Source: Callorhinus ursinus (taxonomy: Eukaryota; Chordata; Mammalia; Carnivora; Otariidae). Taken from it: a DNA stretch of 64,000 nt. The first letter of the stretch is position 1. Each line of letters begins with the position of its first letter. Shown here one piece after another: positions 10,085-22,479 of the stretch. Where the stretch lies: positions 9,184,188-9,248,187 of the forward strand of contig NW_020313056.1 in the NCBI RefSeq assembly GCF_003265705.1, in the 5' to 3' direction. Below the pieces are notes generated by a model that saw only the letters and a program-made list of their open reading frames with translations, was not told the DNA's origin and searched no databases. Position numbers and translations under genes: made by a program.

Positions 10085-10300
10085 CTGCGTCCAGAGAACT
10101 GATTACTTTTACATGCATTAACTAATTTACTCACCATAGCAACCCTAGCAGAAGATACCCTTACTGTGGGCGTTTTACATGATACCCTTACTGTGGGCGT
10201 TTTACAGATGGGGAGACTGAGACACGGAAAGGGGCCCAAGGCCACCCGGCCAAGATTACAACCCAGGCAGTGGCTCCAGAGTCCGGAAAGTAGGTCCCAG
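10085..10300 (-). repeat. MIR relic with internal 27-base duplication
   Basis: Antisense MIR-like: 'ttacatgcattaactaatttactcaccatagcaacc', 'cagatggggagactgagacac', 'ggcccaaggccacccggcc'. Its centre carries a tandem copy of gatacccttactgtgggcg-ttttacat (10154-10180 and 10181-10206). Confidence 0.55.
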
Positions 10301-10439
10301 AGCTTACCAGAAGCTTTTCGTCTCCTTTCTGAGTGTGGAAATCTTGGCTCGTAACTGCAGCTTATGATCACCTCCTCTAGGCAACTTTCCCTTAAACATC
10401 ATCCCCTCAAACGTGTAGTTCTCCCAGACTCCCCATCCT

Positions 10440-11170
10440 TGGTAGCTATTTGCTCGTGTGTGCCTGTGATTTGTACCATTTTCAAGTGTACAGTTCAGTG
10501 GCATTACATTCACGATGTTGGCAACCATCACTACTGTATGTTTCCAGAATTTTTTTCATGAGCACAAATGAACTCTATAACCATTAAGCAACAGGTCCCC
10601 ATTCGCCTCTCCCCAGTCCTGATAACCTCTCATCTGCTTTCTGTCTCTGTGAATTTGCCTATCTTAGATATTTCATATAAGTTGAACTTTACAATATTTA
10701 TCCTTTCGTGTCTGGCTTATTTCCCTTAGTATTTTCAAGGTTTACCCATGCCGTATGTAGCCTGTGTCAGAACCTCACTGCGGCTGAATGATGTGCTGGT
10801 TGAATGTACATACCACATTTGGTGTATCCATTGGTCAGCTGAGGGGCACTTGGGTTGCTTCCACCTTTTGGCTATTGTGAATTCTGCTGCAATGAACAGT
10901 GACCTACAAGGATATATTTGAGTCTCTGTTTTCAGTTCTTTTGGGTATATACCTAAGAGTGAAATGGCTGGGTAAAATGAAAATTCTAATGTTTAGCTTT
11001 GTGAGGAACCACCAAACTATTTTCCACAGTGGCTACACCATTTTACATCCCCACTAGTAATGTATAAGGCTTCCAGTTTCTCCACATCCTTGGCAACACT
11101 TGCTGTTTTCCTCCTTTTTTTAAATTTTATTTATTTATTTATTTGTTTTGTATTGTAGCTTCAGGTGTCT
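10440..11170 (-). mobile_element. Old L1 3' end
   Basis: Antisense L1: 'ttggctattgtgaattctgctgcaatgaac', 'tcttttgggtatatacctaagagtgaaatggctggg', 'ccacagtggctacaccattttacatcccc'. These are ORF2 C-terminal and 3' end landmarks in reverse. Diverged, with no open frame of note. Confidence 0.8.
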
Positions 11171-11439
11171 TTTAATGGTAGTTCTGATGGTGGTGAGTTT
11201 CATACCCTAGCCTCAGACACTGAGTCTTGTGAATGAAGAATATCTATCACTTTGAGTGTTATTTCTTTACCTATGGATCCTAATGGAAGGTCTACCTCTC
11301 ATACGCACGTAGACACAAAGTTTTTTTATACAGTTATAGGGGCCTCGTTGACCCCCTGAAGTTCATCCAATCATCCCAAGTTAAATTCCTTGTCCCAGGC
11401 AATAGGAGAGAATTGATCTGATTCATCTTCTGTCCACTT

Positions 11440-12100
11440 CTCTTCACTTCTGCTCTCACCACCTCATTCAAGTCACCATCTTCTCTCAACCGGGTATCTG
11501 CAGCAACAGATTGGTCTCCCAGATTCTCCTCTTGCCTCTCTTCAGTCCATCCTCCACACAATTGAGAGATCTTTCACAAACCTAAATCCTATTGTCTCGA
11601 TCCCCTACGGTACGCTCAGAATAAAATCCTGACTCCTTCTGAGCAACATGATCTATCTCTTGCCTACCCCATCAACTTGTACTACTACTCTCCCCTTGTT
11701 TCCTCTACTCCAGCCACATTGGCCTTCCTATTACCCACACAAGCCAATCTCATTCCCACCTAAGGACCGTTATGCGGACTGTTCCCGCTACCCAGAATGC
11801 TGTTCCCTTCCGTCAGTGTGTGACTGGCTCATGCCCATCCTCTGATCACCCCATAAACCAGCAGCACCCATCTTGCAGTCACGCCCTATCCCATCCCTCT
11901 TATTTCCCTCCTAGCACTTAGCACTCTTTGAGATAATTTTATTAGTTAATTTAGTGAACTTGTGTATAGTCTGCCTTACTAGATGTGAGCTCCAGAAGGG
12001 TGAGGGCTTTGTCTGACTTGTTCACTGCTGTATCCCAAGTGCTTAGTATAGTGCTTGGCACATAGCAGGCACTTAGTGAATGCCAGGTGAATAAACAAGT
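11440..12100 (+). repeat. L2-type remnant
   Basis: Reads 'gagcaacatgatctatctcttgcctacc', 'actccagccacattggccttcc', 'cagaatgctgttcccttcc' and ends 'gtgcttggcacatagcaggcacttagtgaatg', the standard order of an L2 3' region as I remember it. Confidence 0.6.
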
Positions 12101-12312
12101 GAATGAATGTCTTTACATGTTTTTGAATCATTTTCAGATGTATATCAGGTCTGTATGCCCATGTTTGCTCAGTTCAAATAGACCTTATGTCAGCTCTGGC
12201 TGACATTACCTGAGCTCTGGAGGGCAGGAAGCATGTCCAACTCTTGGGCCATAGAGCAGTGCTGCAATTTCACCATCTATAATGAAGGACCAACATTTTA
12301 AATTTCCAATCC

Positions 12313-12441
12313 AGGGGTACCTGGCTGGCTCAGTTGGTAGAGCATGTGACTCTTGATCTCGGGATTGTGAGTTTGAGCCCCACCTTGGTTGTAGAGATTA
12401 CTTAAAAATTTTTTAAAAATAAATTAAAATAAATTTAAACA
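12313..12441 (+). mobile_element. CAN SINE, short type
   Basis: Head ggtacctggctggctcagttggtagagcatgtg. Flanked by a perfect 13-base duplication aaatttccaatcc at 12300-12312 and 12442-12454. A-rich tail with (TAAA)-like units. Confidence 0.93.
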
Positions 12442-12779
12442 AAATTTCCAATCCGCTGCAGACTGGTACTTATGTGAAATACAATGAAATATTTTAGCAA
12501 TGCCAGTTTGCTAGAAAACTTTCTAAAATCTTATTCTCAATTTCTGTACTTTATTGTCCTGAACAGGTAATAAAGTTTACAAACGGGCACCAGGTACAGT
12601 CCATATTTTGAGTCAAACTGTCAGTCGAGCTCAGCACAACACACGGTAGATGTCAGTGTTTAGAGCATTTCCTCGAACTCTTCGAAAACCAAGACAACAA
12701 CGTCACACTGGATTAAAGGCAAAGATGGACACGAACAGACTTTGTTTACTATAAAACATCAAATAATGCCAATTGTTAG

Positions 12780-12955
12780 AGCAGTGCTGTCCATTGGAAT
12801 TTTCTGCAGCAATTAAAATGTCTTATATCTGTCCTGTCCAACAGGGTAACCACTAGCCACGTGGGGACTGATTTTTCCATTTTTTATTTTATTTAAGTTA
12901 AATAGCCACCTGTGGCTAGTGGCAAATATTTTCGATAGTGCAGCTATATCAAGTT
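12780..12955. mobile_element. hAT-type MITE relic
   Basis: 'gcagtgctgtccattggaattttctgcag' and 'gtgtccaacagggtaaccactagccacgtggg ... atagccacctgtggctagtgg' recall a common mammalian hAT-Charlie non-autonomous element with inverted 'agccac..gtggct' parts. Family from memory. Confidence 0.4.
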
Positions 12956-13689
12956 ATGTCTTTGAAAACACAGTCCTCCATCTCCTTTAGAACCTGATAT
13001 CCTATCAGTGTCCAAGATCTATCTTAACTCTACTGCCTAAATGTTGGTCCAGTCAGACCTTCCCCCATTCCCCAATTCAGTGGATGACAACTCCATTCAA
13101 GGGACCATGCGTACTTGATTTCTCCCCCTCCTTTACCGCCCCCATCCAACTCCCATTCTTCATATCCTTTCAGTATTACCTCCATCTCACAGCTCCCTCT
13201 AATTCTCCCCATCTCCCCCATCACCATATCCCACCTGGAAAGCAGCCTCATAACCAGCTTCCCTGGGGCCAGTCTGGTTCACCATTCTCATCCTCCCTGC
13301 CTCGGTGAAAAGTCTTGAGTGACTTCCATTGTTTTTTTTTATTTTTGGTTTTAATTATTATTATTATTTTACTTCCATTGTTTTTTAGGATAAAGACAGA
13401 CCTCCTCCTTCTGGGCCTGTAAGCCCCTCCTTGGTCTGGCCCCATTCCCACTCCCAACCCCTACGTAGGTCAAATTCCATCTTTTTCTTTTTTTTTTTAA
13501 ATAGAAGTCTATCATGATCTGTGTAATTCTTTGGAGCACCAGACACAGTTTTAATTTTACTTTCATTTGTTGTGAGTTGGTAAGTGGTCTTTCCCACTAA
13601 ATCATCAGCTCCATGAGGACCAAGACTAGGTCTGTTTTTGCTCACCGTTTTATTCTACCTAGCCTGGCAGGATGATATTTGGTATCAGG

Positions 13690-13920
13690 GTAGGTTAGCA
13701 GAGTGTTTGAGCTCACAGCTTGTGGAAGTCGCTCTCTAGGTTCAAATCCCCGGCTTCAACTCTAACTAGGTGCGACTTTGGCGAATTACCTTCCCTGTGT
13801 ATCCGTTTTCTCACCTGTAAAATGGCAGTAGGGTAACACCTACCTCTTAGAGTCTTAGATTACATATTTAAAATAGCGCTTGGCACACGGTAAGCACTGG
13901 ATAATGTCAGTTATTATTAA
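13690..13920 (+). repeat. MIR
   Basis: Ordered landmarks: 'ctctaggttcaaatccccggct', 'ccgttttctcacctgtaaaatggcag', 'agcgcttggcacacggtaagcac'. A clear sense-strand MIR. Confidence 0.65.
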
Positions 13921-14052
13921 ATGAGTATAAATCATTATTACATAAATGAAGACAGGTATCCCATAATTTTTGAAAGTTTACCTTACACCACTTTGCTTTT
14001 ATGAAAGACCTGCATCAGTTACCTGTTCGCGCTAACAGAAAGAAATCAGAAG

Positions 14053-14247
14053 GGGTGCCTGGGTGGCTCAGTCGTTAAGCATCTGCCTTCGGCTCAGGTC
14101 ATGATCCCAGGGTCCTGGGATCGAGTCCCACATCGGGCTCCCTGCTCGGCAGGAAGCCTGCTTCTCCCTCTCCCACACCCCCTGCTTGTGTTCCTGCTCT
14201 CGTTATCTCTTTCTATCAAATAAATAAATAAAATCTTAAAAAAAAAA
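14053..14247 (+). mobile_element. CAN SINE, long type
   Basis: Head ggtgcctgggtggctcagtcgttaag, tail caaataaataaataaaatcttaaaa. Flanked by a duplication aagaaatcagaag at 14040-14052 with its second copy ending near 14259. Confidence 0.95.
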
Positions 14248-15280
14248 AGAAATCAGAAGAGGATATTTGCTTTTGGGGAAAAAAAAAGGCAAAAAGCAAA
14301 AATAGCTCTCAACATTTGTTTTGCAGCCAGCAGTTACAGAGCCAGCGCGGCCCCAGCAGCGAGAGTGGTGCCACCAAGCTCCTTCCCCAGGACTTCACTC
14401 AGCATCTCAGCATCCAGCTGCCAGAGCTTTGAAATGTGTCTGTGAGTATCTACTTTATCTCAGCTTATTCTCTGCATCCGTTGCCATGATGTGTCATAAG
14501 GTATCAGAAGAACCTAAAGGGTTATTTTTTGGGGGGTCTGGAACACAAAAAATTTTCCATATAAACTTAACAGTAATTGCTCCTTCACGTTAAGACATTT
14601 CCACTTACAGTAGAAATTCTCTACTTTGGAAGAGCAGGAAACCTGTATGTGGACTCTGCCTTCCTATTAGGATCCTCCAATCAGGGGCACATGGGTGAGA
14701 CTGGGGGTGCTAGAGAAGGTAGAAGGGACCTGCTCCTTGTTTGCTGAACATTCCTGCGAGTGTCACTCCAACAGCAATTCTTCTTCCTAGAAATGACCGT
14801 TTGTTCCAGTTTCCAGCTGGTTCTAGTTCGCAGGTTTTTATCATTCTTTTTTAATACAGCACCAGCTTCACTGTACCTGCTCAGAGCACTGGCAACAGCT
14901 GAGTGGCGCTACCTCCTCCACCACAGTTGGAGTCCCGGCCCCATGAGAATTTCCTCTGGGTTCAGAGACACCAGCAGGTTAGTGCCTCTCTGCTGCATTG
15001 GCCCCCTTCTCTAAACTCCTTAGTTTTGGTGTTTCCAGCCTCTTCCAGATGTCCTCCCAACTCATGGCTGCTCCCTGCAATTACTACTCAGTGTCCCTTC
15101 TTGCCTTTTATGGTGTTAACCCCTGGTATGTTTACTTTTCAAGTATGTTCACAAAATCTTTGATTTCCTCCCTTCAAGGGGTAGAGCTGAATTCCCCCCT
15201 CAAGTGTAGGCTGTACTTAGTGACTTGCTTCTAAACAATAGAATGTGAGGACAGTGTTGGAGTTCATAAAAAACAGTAGT

Positions 15281-15400
15281 GGGCGCCTGGGTGGCTCAGA
15301 TGGTTAAGCATCTGCCTTTAGCTCAGGTCATGATCCCAGAGTCCTGGGATCGGGTCCTGCATCGGGCTCCCTGCTCCTTGGGAGCCTGCTTCTCCCTCTG

Positions 15401-15442
<42 letters not shown>

Positions 15443-15475
15443 GAATAAATAAATAAAATCTTAAAAAAAAAAAAA
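15281..15475 (+). mobile_element. CAN SINE, long type
   Basis: gggcgcctgggtggctcagatggttaag head, a pure (TC)n run of about 30 bases near 15400-15435, then aataaataaataaaatcttaaaa. Confidence 0.93.
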
Positions 15476-15659
15476 CTTAGTGGCTACACTTAGTACTTCC
15501 TTGAATCACATGCTCTGGGAGAAGTGTGTTGTGCCACTAAGTGTGTTGAGGACGCTCTAGCAGGCTATGCAAAGGCCCATGTAATGAGGAATGAGGCCTC
15601 CTGGCAACAGCCAGTAAGAAACTGAGGCCTCTGCCATGTGAGGAAGATACCATTTTTTT

Positions 15660-15872
15660 AATTTATTTATTTATTTATTTTTTTAAAGATTTTATTTATT
15701 TAATTGACAGAGAGAGACAGCGAGAGAGGGAACACAAGCGGGGGGAGTGGGAGAGGGAGAAGCAGGCTTCCCGCCGAGCAGGGAGCCCGATGCGGGGCTC
15801 GATCCCAGGACCCTGGGACCGTGACCGGAGCTGAAGGCAGTTGCTTAACCAACTGAGCCACCCAGGCGCCCC
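15660..15872 (-). mobile_element. CAN SINE, long type
   Basis: Poly-T/(ATTT)n start, gagccacccaggcgcccc end. Flanked by gataccattttttt at 15646-15659 and again at 15873. Confidence 0.93.
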
Positions 15873-15880
15873 GATACCAT

Positions 15881-16060
15881 TTTTTTTTAAAGATAGTATT
15901 TATTTATTTGACAGAGAGAGAGAGAGAGCACAAGCAGGGGGAGTGGCAGGCAGAGGGAGAGGGAGAAGTAGACTCCCCGCTGAGCAGGGAGCCTGATGCG
16001 AGGACCCTAGGATCATGACCTGAGCCAAAGGCAGATGCTTAACTGACTGAGCCACCCAGA
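15881..16060 (-). mobile_element. CAN SINE, long type, head trimmed
   Basis: Starts only a few bases after the preceding SINE. It ends at gagccacccaga without the final ggcgcc, abutting an L1 fragment. Confidence 0.88.
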
Positions 16061-16895
16061 CAAGAAATAATGAGTGTTGGGGAGGATGTGGAGAAAAGGG
16101 AACCCTTGTGCACTGTTGGTGGGAATGTAAATTGGTGCAGCCACTGTGCAAGACAGTATGGATGTTTCTCAAAGAGTTAAAAGTAGAACTACCATATAAT
16201 CCAGCAATCCCACTTCTGGATATTTATCCAAAGGAAGCAAAAGTACTAACTTGAAGAGATGTCTGTTCATATTCATAGCAGCATTCTTAACAATAGCCAA
16301 GACATGGAAGCAACCTAAGTGTCTACTGATGTATAAATGGATAAAGAAAATGTGGTGTATATATACACAGTGGAATATTATTCAGCCATAAAAAGAAGGA
16401 AATCTCGCCATTTGCAACAACATGCATAGACCTTGAGGGCATTATGCTAAGTGAAATGTCAGAGAAAGACAAATATTGTATGATCTCACTTATTTGTGAA
16501 ATCTGCAAAAAAAAAACAAACCCAAACCAAACCCTCCCCTCCAAAAAACCAAACTCATAGATACAGTGAACAAACGGGTGGTTGCTAGAGGTGTGTGTGT
16601 GTGGGGGGGTAGGGGGTGGATGAAATGGGCGAAGTTTTAAAATAAATAAATCATGGAGATGTAATGTAAGCATGGCTACTATAGTAAATAATGTCGTATT
16701 TGTATATTTGAAAGTTCCTAAGAAAATAAACCTTAAATGTTCTCAAAGAAAAAAAATGTATAACTGTGTAGTGATGGATGTTAACTAGACTTAAGTTATT
16801 GATCATTTCACAGTGTATACAAATATAAAATCCTTGTGTTGCACACATGAAACTAATATAATGTTATATGTCAATTATATCTCAATTAAAAAAAA
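16061..16895 (+). mobile_element. L1 3' end (ORF2 tail and 3' UTR)
   Basis: 'gttggtgggaatgtaaattggtgcagcc', 'aatccagcaatcccacttctgg', 'gtggaatattattcagccataaa', 'atgtcagagaaagacaaatattgtatgatctcac', ending in an A-rich tail near 16895. 5'-truncated, with the frame degraded. Confidence 0.88.
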
Positions 16896-16904
16896 GAACT
16901 ATAA

Positions 16905-17720
16905 ACCAGGTGAATTAGCTACTTATTTCTAAGTAACAAATAACCCCCAAAAGTCAGTGGCTTAAAACAAACATCTGGAACCTTGCAGTTTGTACGGGTG
17001 AGGATTTCAGAAGTGCTGTAGCTACAGGGTTGTGGCTCAGGGTCTCCCGTGAAGTTGTGGTCACAGTGTCCGCAGGGGCTACAGTCATCTGAAGGCCTAC
17101 CTGAGACTGGAGAGAGAGCTCATGCTCTTTTTATCTCAAATAAGTAAATAAAATCTTTTAAAAAGAGAGATAGAGAGATTAACATTTTTTTTTAAGATTT
17201 TATTTATTTCAGAGAGAGAGAGTGCACGTGTGCAAGCATGAGCAGGGGGAGAGGGAGAGAGGGAGAAGCAGACTCCCCGCCGAGCAAGGAACCCAATGAG
17301 GGGCTCGATCCCAGGACTCCGGGATCGTGACCTGAGCTGAAGGCAGCCACTTAGCTGACTAAACCACGCAGGTGCCCCAGAGATCAACTTTTAAATCAAT
17401 AGACTGAGTAAAGCAAATTGACCTCCATAATGCGAGGAAGCCTCATCGAAGCAGGTGAAGGCCTGAAGAGAACAGAAGACTGACTCTTCACTGAGTAAGA
17501 AAGTATTCTTCCAGTCTGACAGGCTTCATTGAACTGAAACGTCCACTCTTCCTGATTTTACAGCAACTCCCAGCCTTCAGACTCAAACTGGGACGTTGGC
17601 TCTTCAGATTTTGGATTTGCTAGCTCCATAATCGTGTGAGCCAATTCCTTATCCTAAATCTCTCTCTCGCTCTCCCTGTCCCTCTCCCACCCTCCCTCTG
17701 TCTCTGTCTATGTGTGTATA
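16905..17720. repeat. LTR/MaLR-like relic, interrupted
   Basis: 'aacaaataacccccaaaagtcagtggcttaaaac' near 16935 and 'gattttggatttgctagctccataatcgtgtgagccaattcc' near 17610 recall parts of widespread mammalian relics. A CAN SINE tail fragment (about 17112-17164) and a full SINE (17184-17378) lie between. The pieces may not belong to one element. Confidence 0.3.
17184..17378 (-). mobile_element. CAN SINE, long type
   Basis: ttttttttaagattttatttatttcag start, ccacgcaggtgcccc end. Flanking agagattaac (17174-17183) and agagatcaac (17379-17388) differ at one base, so this is an older copy. Confidence 0.9.
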
Positions 17721-20663
17721 TATCTATAGATACCTCTAAATGGATGAGATAGATAATCTCCAGACCTGAAGGCTAAGTCCAGAAACTGTGGCCAAATCAC
17801 TCCACAGTCTCCTTTGGTTGAATTGGTACCACTGCTGCTTCCAGATATTGTGATTTATCCCCTGACCACAAGACCAGGGGCCACTGTTGCCTCTGAAGCT
17901 GAGAGTTTCTGCTGCCATGCTGGTGAGGGTGGATTCCAGCTCTGGCTCCCAGCTTCTTGTGGAAGACCAGCACTGATGCTTCTGATTGACAGAGGCTAGG
18001 TCACAAGCCTGTACTCCAGCTGCAGAGCCTCTGCGAAAGTGATTATCTAGTCTCAATGTTAGAGAGGCATGAATTGATGAAATGGGATATTCCCAAACAC
18101 TGGTAGGGGAAGGAGTCCAAGAATGTTGAGCAGCCATAAAGGGTAACAGATATTCGTTGCAGCAGGCTGGAAGGACAGAAGATGTTGAGTTTCTGAATAG
18201 TCAAGACCTACACCTCTCACTTCTGTCACACCCTGGGGAGCAGCAGGTCTCTTGATAGGGGTCAATGCATGGACAGACTCGGAGCAAAGGAAGTAGTTGC
18301 TAAGAGTGGAGCCATCTAACTCAGATGTGGCATGGTTTTGGACTCGGTCTCTGAGCAAATCAGCAGTAATCATTGAGCAGAAAGCTAAAGGGCCTTTCCC
18401 AATTTTCTTGTATTATGGGAAGCTGGGTTGTTGTTATTTTGTTTTGTTTGCATGATTCCAAGAGTTGGGAAAGAACCCCCCCAAAAAAAGTTGACATTAG
18501 ATTTACTGCTAACCCTGGTGAATGTAGACAATCAAAGGAATTCAAAGCTGATTTCTCTTTTGATAAAAGGGCAGGTAGAGTGACCAGACTCCTTTCATCC
18601 TTTTGCTCCACATCACCATTACATGGCTTCTACTACACTGGTCGAAATGGCTGCTGAAGCTCCAGCCATCAGGGCTCATTCCAGCAAGCATGAAGGAAGA
18701 GGGAGGGTAAGAAGAACTCATATTCTCCCCTTAATCACATTTCCAAGAGGTCATATAGATGACTTTTGCTTCCATCTCATTGGCCAGGACTTAGTCTGTG
18801 GACACTCCTACCTGCAAAGAGGCTGGCAAATGTAGATTTTATTCTGAGCAGCCATATGCCCAACTAAAAATGTAGAGTTTTACTACTAAGGAAAAAGTGG
18901 ATAATGGCCATTGAGGGCAACAGGAAATTTCTGTCACAGTCAAGAGGCACATACACTAAAATGCTAGCCACAATTATATCTGGAAGGTGAAAATACAGAT
19001 GATTTTTAGTTACTTTATAGTTTTCCCTACTACTTGATTAAAAAAAAACTAACCATATGTTTATAATCAGAAGGGAAATAGGCATTGCCACTCTTTCCAA
19101 TCTGAAGGGGAAAACACAATATGAATAAAATAAGTGGTAAAATGATGTACCAGAACTAAGGCAATTTTTAAAGAAACACCTCTGCTCTCAGGAGGGCTTA
19201 TGCAATGTTCCCAAGGAAATAAAACTTCCCTGGAAATGCAGCTCCCTTTAGCAACCCGATCATGGTTCTCTCCACCTACAGATAAGATCTTGTCCTCCCC
19301 AGAATGCCACAAGGATCTGTTTGGACTTGTCATGGCACAAGGCATCTTTGGCACTGACTTATATATTCTTGCCTTAGTCCTCGTATCACCCGACCACATT
19401 CCATGGGTGCCGGGCATCTCCCTGCACTGTGAATGCTGCCGTATGGGCTGCAACTTCACTAAATATTTATTAGATGGTGTCAAATCCAGGCTGTCTTCAC
19501 ATCTTAATTCCCCTAAGTGATTTGCAGTTGATAAGATCTGGGTAGACGTGGAAACCTTGACAAACTTGCCGAGGAATGAGCAAGTCCTATGAGATCCTTG
19601 GCGGTCAAAGACGTTGAGAGCTTTGGAGATTTGCTGCACTTGTATAAAATCCATCTTGACTTTCATTCCCATTCTCCCCCTCACCATCCCCACCCAGTTC
19701 CTTATCTCCTCTCCAAATCAGAGTCTTCGAAGATCAGGGAGAGAAGACTTCTTTTCCTCCTTGGGGGTCTGACATCAACCCCAGAACTTTAGCTGAGAAC
19801 TGAGACTCCACCCAATTCAAAGCAGAGTTTCCAACTGATTTTTATTCTCAGAGAGTCAAGGTGGATGTTAATAATTAATGTTGAGCGATATTCTACTACT
19901 AAATAGTGGCACCAACTCAAGATCAGTTTACTAACACAATATTTTCTTATGTTCTGGAACAAAAACAGACACGGGGGATATTGCCATCTCCTTCCCTTCT
20001 CCCTCCCCAGAGGTACCCATTCTCATGAATTTGAAGTGTTAACCTTCCTGTGGGTGCTGCTATATCCCCATTTTACAGGTGAAGAATATGAGGCACAGGG
20101 AGATAAAGGAATTTGCCCAAGGTCACACCCTTACGGAGTTGTGGAACTAGTACAGACAGGTAATAAGTCAGATGAAGGAAAGACTGCAGGTTGATAAGAG
20201 GGACTGGGGCATGTGGTCAGGGAAGTCAGCTCTGGAGAGGCGACCGTGTTCCAAAGCTGAGAACTGAAGAGCCACTAAGTGAGATTTCTAGGAAGAAAGA
20301 ACAAGAGCAAAGGTTCCAAAGTGGGAAGGAACTTGGGCAAAGTGGCTACCCCTCTAGCGGCTGTCTTGGACCTGGAGGATGATGCTGGTGCATCAGTGAG
20401 CTTGAAACATAAAGGTCATGTAGGTCTTGAACTACTGATCTACGCTACATTTATGAATGAAGCCAAATTATCTTCTGTGTTGTTTAAGCCCTGTTGTTTG
20501 GTTTGGGTTGTTGTCACATGTTAACTGCATCTAATCCTAATAGTTCCATTGTCCCTTCCTTCTGGGAATTCAAATTGAGGTGTATGCACGTATACAGAGC
20601 CATTGTATTGACCCTATACCTGTCTCATTTTTGTTTCTACCCCTTGATTTCTTCATCTTTTTC

Positions 20664-21028
20664 GGGTGCCTGGGTGGCTCAGTTGGTTAAGCGACTGCCT
20701 TCGGCTCAGGTCGTGATCCTGGAGTCCCGGGATCGAGTCCCGCATCGGGCTCCCTGCTCGGCGGGGAGTCTGCTTCTCCCTCTGACCCTCTTCCCTCTCT
20801 NNNNNNNNNNNNNNNNNNNNNNNNNNNNNNNNNNNNNNNNNNNNNNNNNNNNNNNNNNNNNNNNNNNNNNNNNNNNNNNNNNNNNNNNNNNNNNNNNNNN
20901 ACGGGATCGAGTCCCGCATCGGGCTCCCTGCTCGGCGGGGAGTCTGCTTCTCCCTCTGACCCTCTTCCCTCTCGTTCTCTCTCTCTCTCTCTCTCAAATA
21001 AATAAATAAAATCTTTAAAAAAAAAAAA
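20664..21028 (+). mobile_element. CAN SINE, long type, split by assembly gap
   Basis: Head gggtgcctgggtggctcagttgg at the left, and (TC)n plus caaataaataaataaaatcttt at the right. The body is present twice: 20728-20799 and 20902-20973 are identical over 72 bases on the two sides of the 100-N run. Read as one unit it is a single ordinary SINE. Confidence 0.93.
20801..20900. other. Assembly gap, 100 N
   Basis: Exactly 100 N, the usual placeholder for a gap of unknown size. The flanks repeat each other, which suggests contig ends that overlap rather than missing sequence. Confidence 0.97.
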
Positions 21029-21085
21029 CTTGTCAGAACCATATTTATAACTTTTGTTTGAGATTGTTTTAAAAAATTCATATTC

Positions 21086-21276
21086 TGGGGCGCCTGGGTG
21101 GCTCAGTTGTTAAGCGTCTGCTTTCGGCTCAGGTCATGATCTCAGGGTCCTGGGATCAAGTCCCGCATAGGGCTCTCTGCTCGGCTGGGAGTCTGCTTCT
21201 CCCTCTCCCACTCCCCCTGCTTGTGTTCCTTCTTGCTGTCTCTCTCTCTCTGTCAAATAAATAAATAAAATCTTTA
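21086..21276 (+). mobile_element. CAN SINE, long type (first of a stacked pair)
   Basis: ggggcgcctgggtggctcagttgttaag head. Flanked by aaaaaattcatattc at 21071-21085 and 21277-21291. Confidence 0.95.
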
Positions 21277-21293
21277 AAAAAATTCATATTCCA

Positions 21294-21400
21294 AGGGTGC
21301 CTGGCTGGCTCAGTCAGTAGAGTGTGTGACTCTTGATCTCCGAATTGTGAGTTCAAGCCCCACGTTGGATGTAGAGATTACTTAAAAATAAAATCTTAAA
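21294..21400 (+). mobile_element. CAN SINE, short type (second of a stacked pair)
   Basis: gggtgcctggctggctcagtcagtagag head, gagattacttaaaaataaaatctt tail. Bounded by aaaaaattcatattcc on the left and aaaaaattcatatacc at 21401-21416. Confidence 0.93.
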
Positions 21401-21689
21401 AAAAAATTCATATACCAATTTCCAGTGAGGTTTCATACTTTCTTACTTACTCATCTTTTCTTCACCTCACAATCTCCCTTATATTTATTTAATATGAATG
21501 ATATCTACCACTTATTTGACACAGAAATTCTTTATGCACATGTGACAACATGCATAAAAAATCTTGTTGTGTATTGTATCACTTAGAGCTCAGAAACCAG
21601 TACTGCTTAACTCAAGCAGGAAAAAGTATTGACTAGAAGGACATGAGGTATGTGACTTGCTCTACTGGAAACAGCTCCTTCGCTTAATA

Positions 21690-21880
21690 AATATGTGTTG
21701 ATCTTGTGCAACTGACTTAACCACTCTGTGCCTCAGTTTATGCATCCATAAAATGGAGGAAATTATAGTACCTACTGCATAAAATTGTTGTGGGGGTTAA
21801 ATTAACTAATACATATAAAACACTTGCAACAGTGCCCCACACATCGTTAGTGCTTCATAAAGGTTATTTATTATCATTAA
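21690..21880 (+). repeat. MIR
   Basis: 'gtgcaactgacttaaccactctgtgcctcagttta', 'ccataaaatggaggaa', 'acagtgccccacacatcgttagtgcttcataaa'. Confidence 0.65.
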
Positions 21881-22479
21881 CTGACTTTCCAAAGAAGCCA
21901 ATGAGTGGCCAATGCAGGATTTGAATCCAAGTCCATTTGAAACCAAAACCTGAGCTCCTTACTATGACAGCCCTTTTTCACAATATTAACTCAGCACGAT
22001 TCTCCCCCTTTTCTCCTAAATGCTGGTGAAACCCAAGGGATGTTCCTTCTCCCATCCCACTAGCAATTACTTCCTTTTGCATTCTCCTGAGGTTTATAAA
22101 CAAAAACTTGTCAAGCCGGCTGGTCCCTCTGGAAGCAGTTTATGCCCACACCCTGCAAAAGCTTTTGCCTCGCTGGTATACTTCGTTTACTTTGGGTAAT
22201 GCTATTCTTTTAAATAGAGAGGACATTTAACCTAAGTAATACTATCCATGGTCTTTGATCTAGGCATGCAGCAGCTGCAGCTGTGAGGTAACAATGCTTG
22301 CATCATGCAATATCTGCCTGCCTTGTATCTAAGCATTATCCTTCCTTCTCATATTTGATATGAAAATATTGGGTCAATATCTGAAAGAGTAATGCAGTTC
22401 CCTGGAAGATGTTGCATTAATCATTTAAAAAAATATTCTATATTTTATAATGTTTTGGTATCTTAAAAAGCTTTCAGTA

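Noticed and set aside
14053..14130. tRNA gene-like A-box and B-box sequences in many places
   Set aside because: They belong to tRNA-derived CAN SINE heads; the cloverleaf is not intact and the tails and duplications are SINE hallmarks.
17736..18137. 133-codon minus-strand frame
   Set aside because: No recognised homology and lies among repeat fragments; treated as chance.
19067..19693. 208-codon minus-strand open frame in the intergenic region
   Set aside because: No recognisable domain, no splice or promoter context, ordinary composition. Length alone is not enough in 64 kb; a cross-species coding test would be needed.
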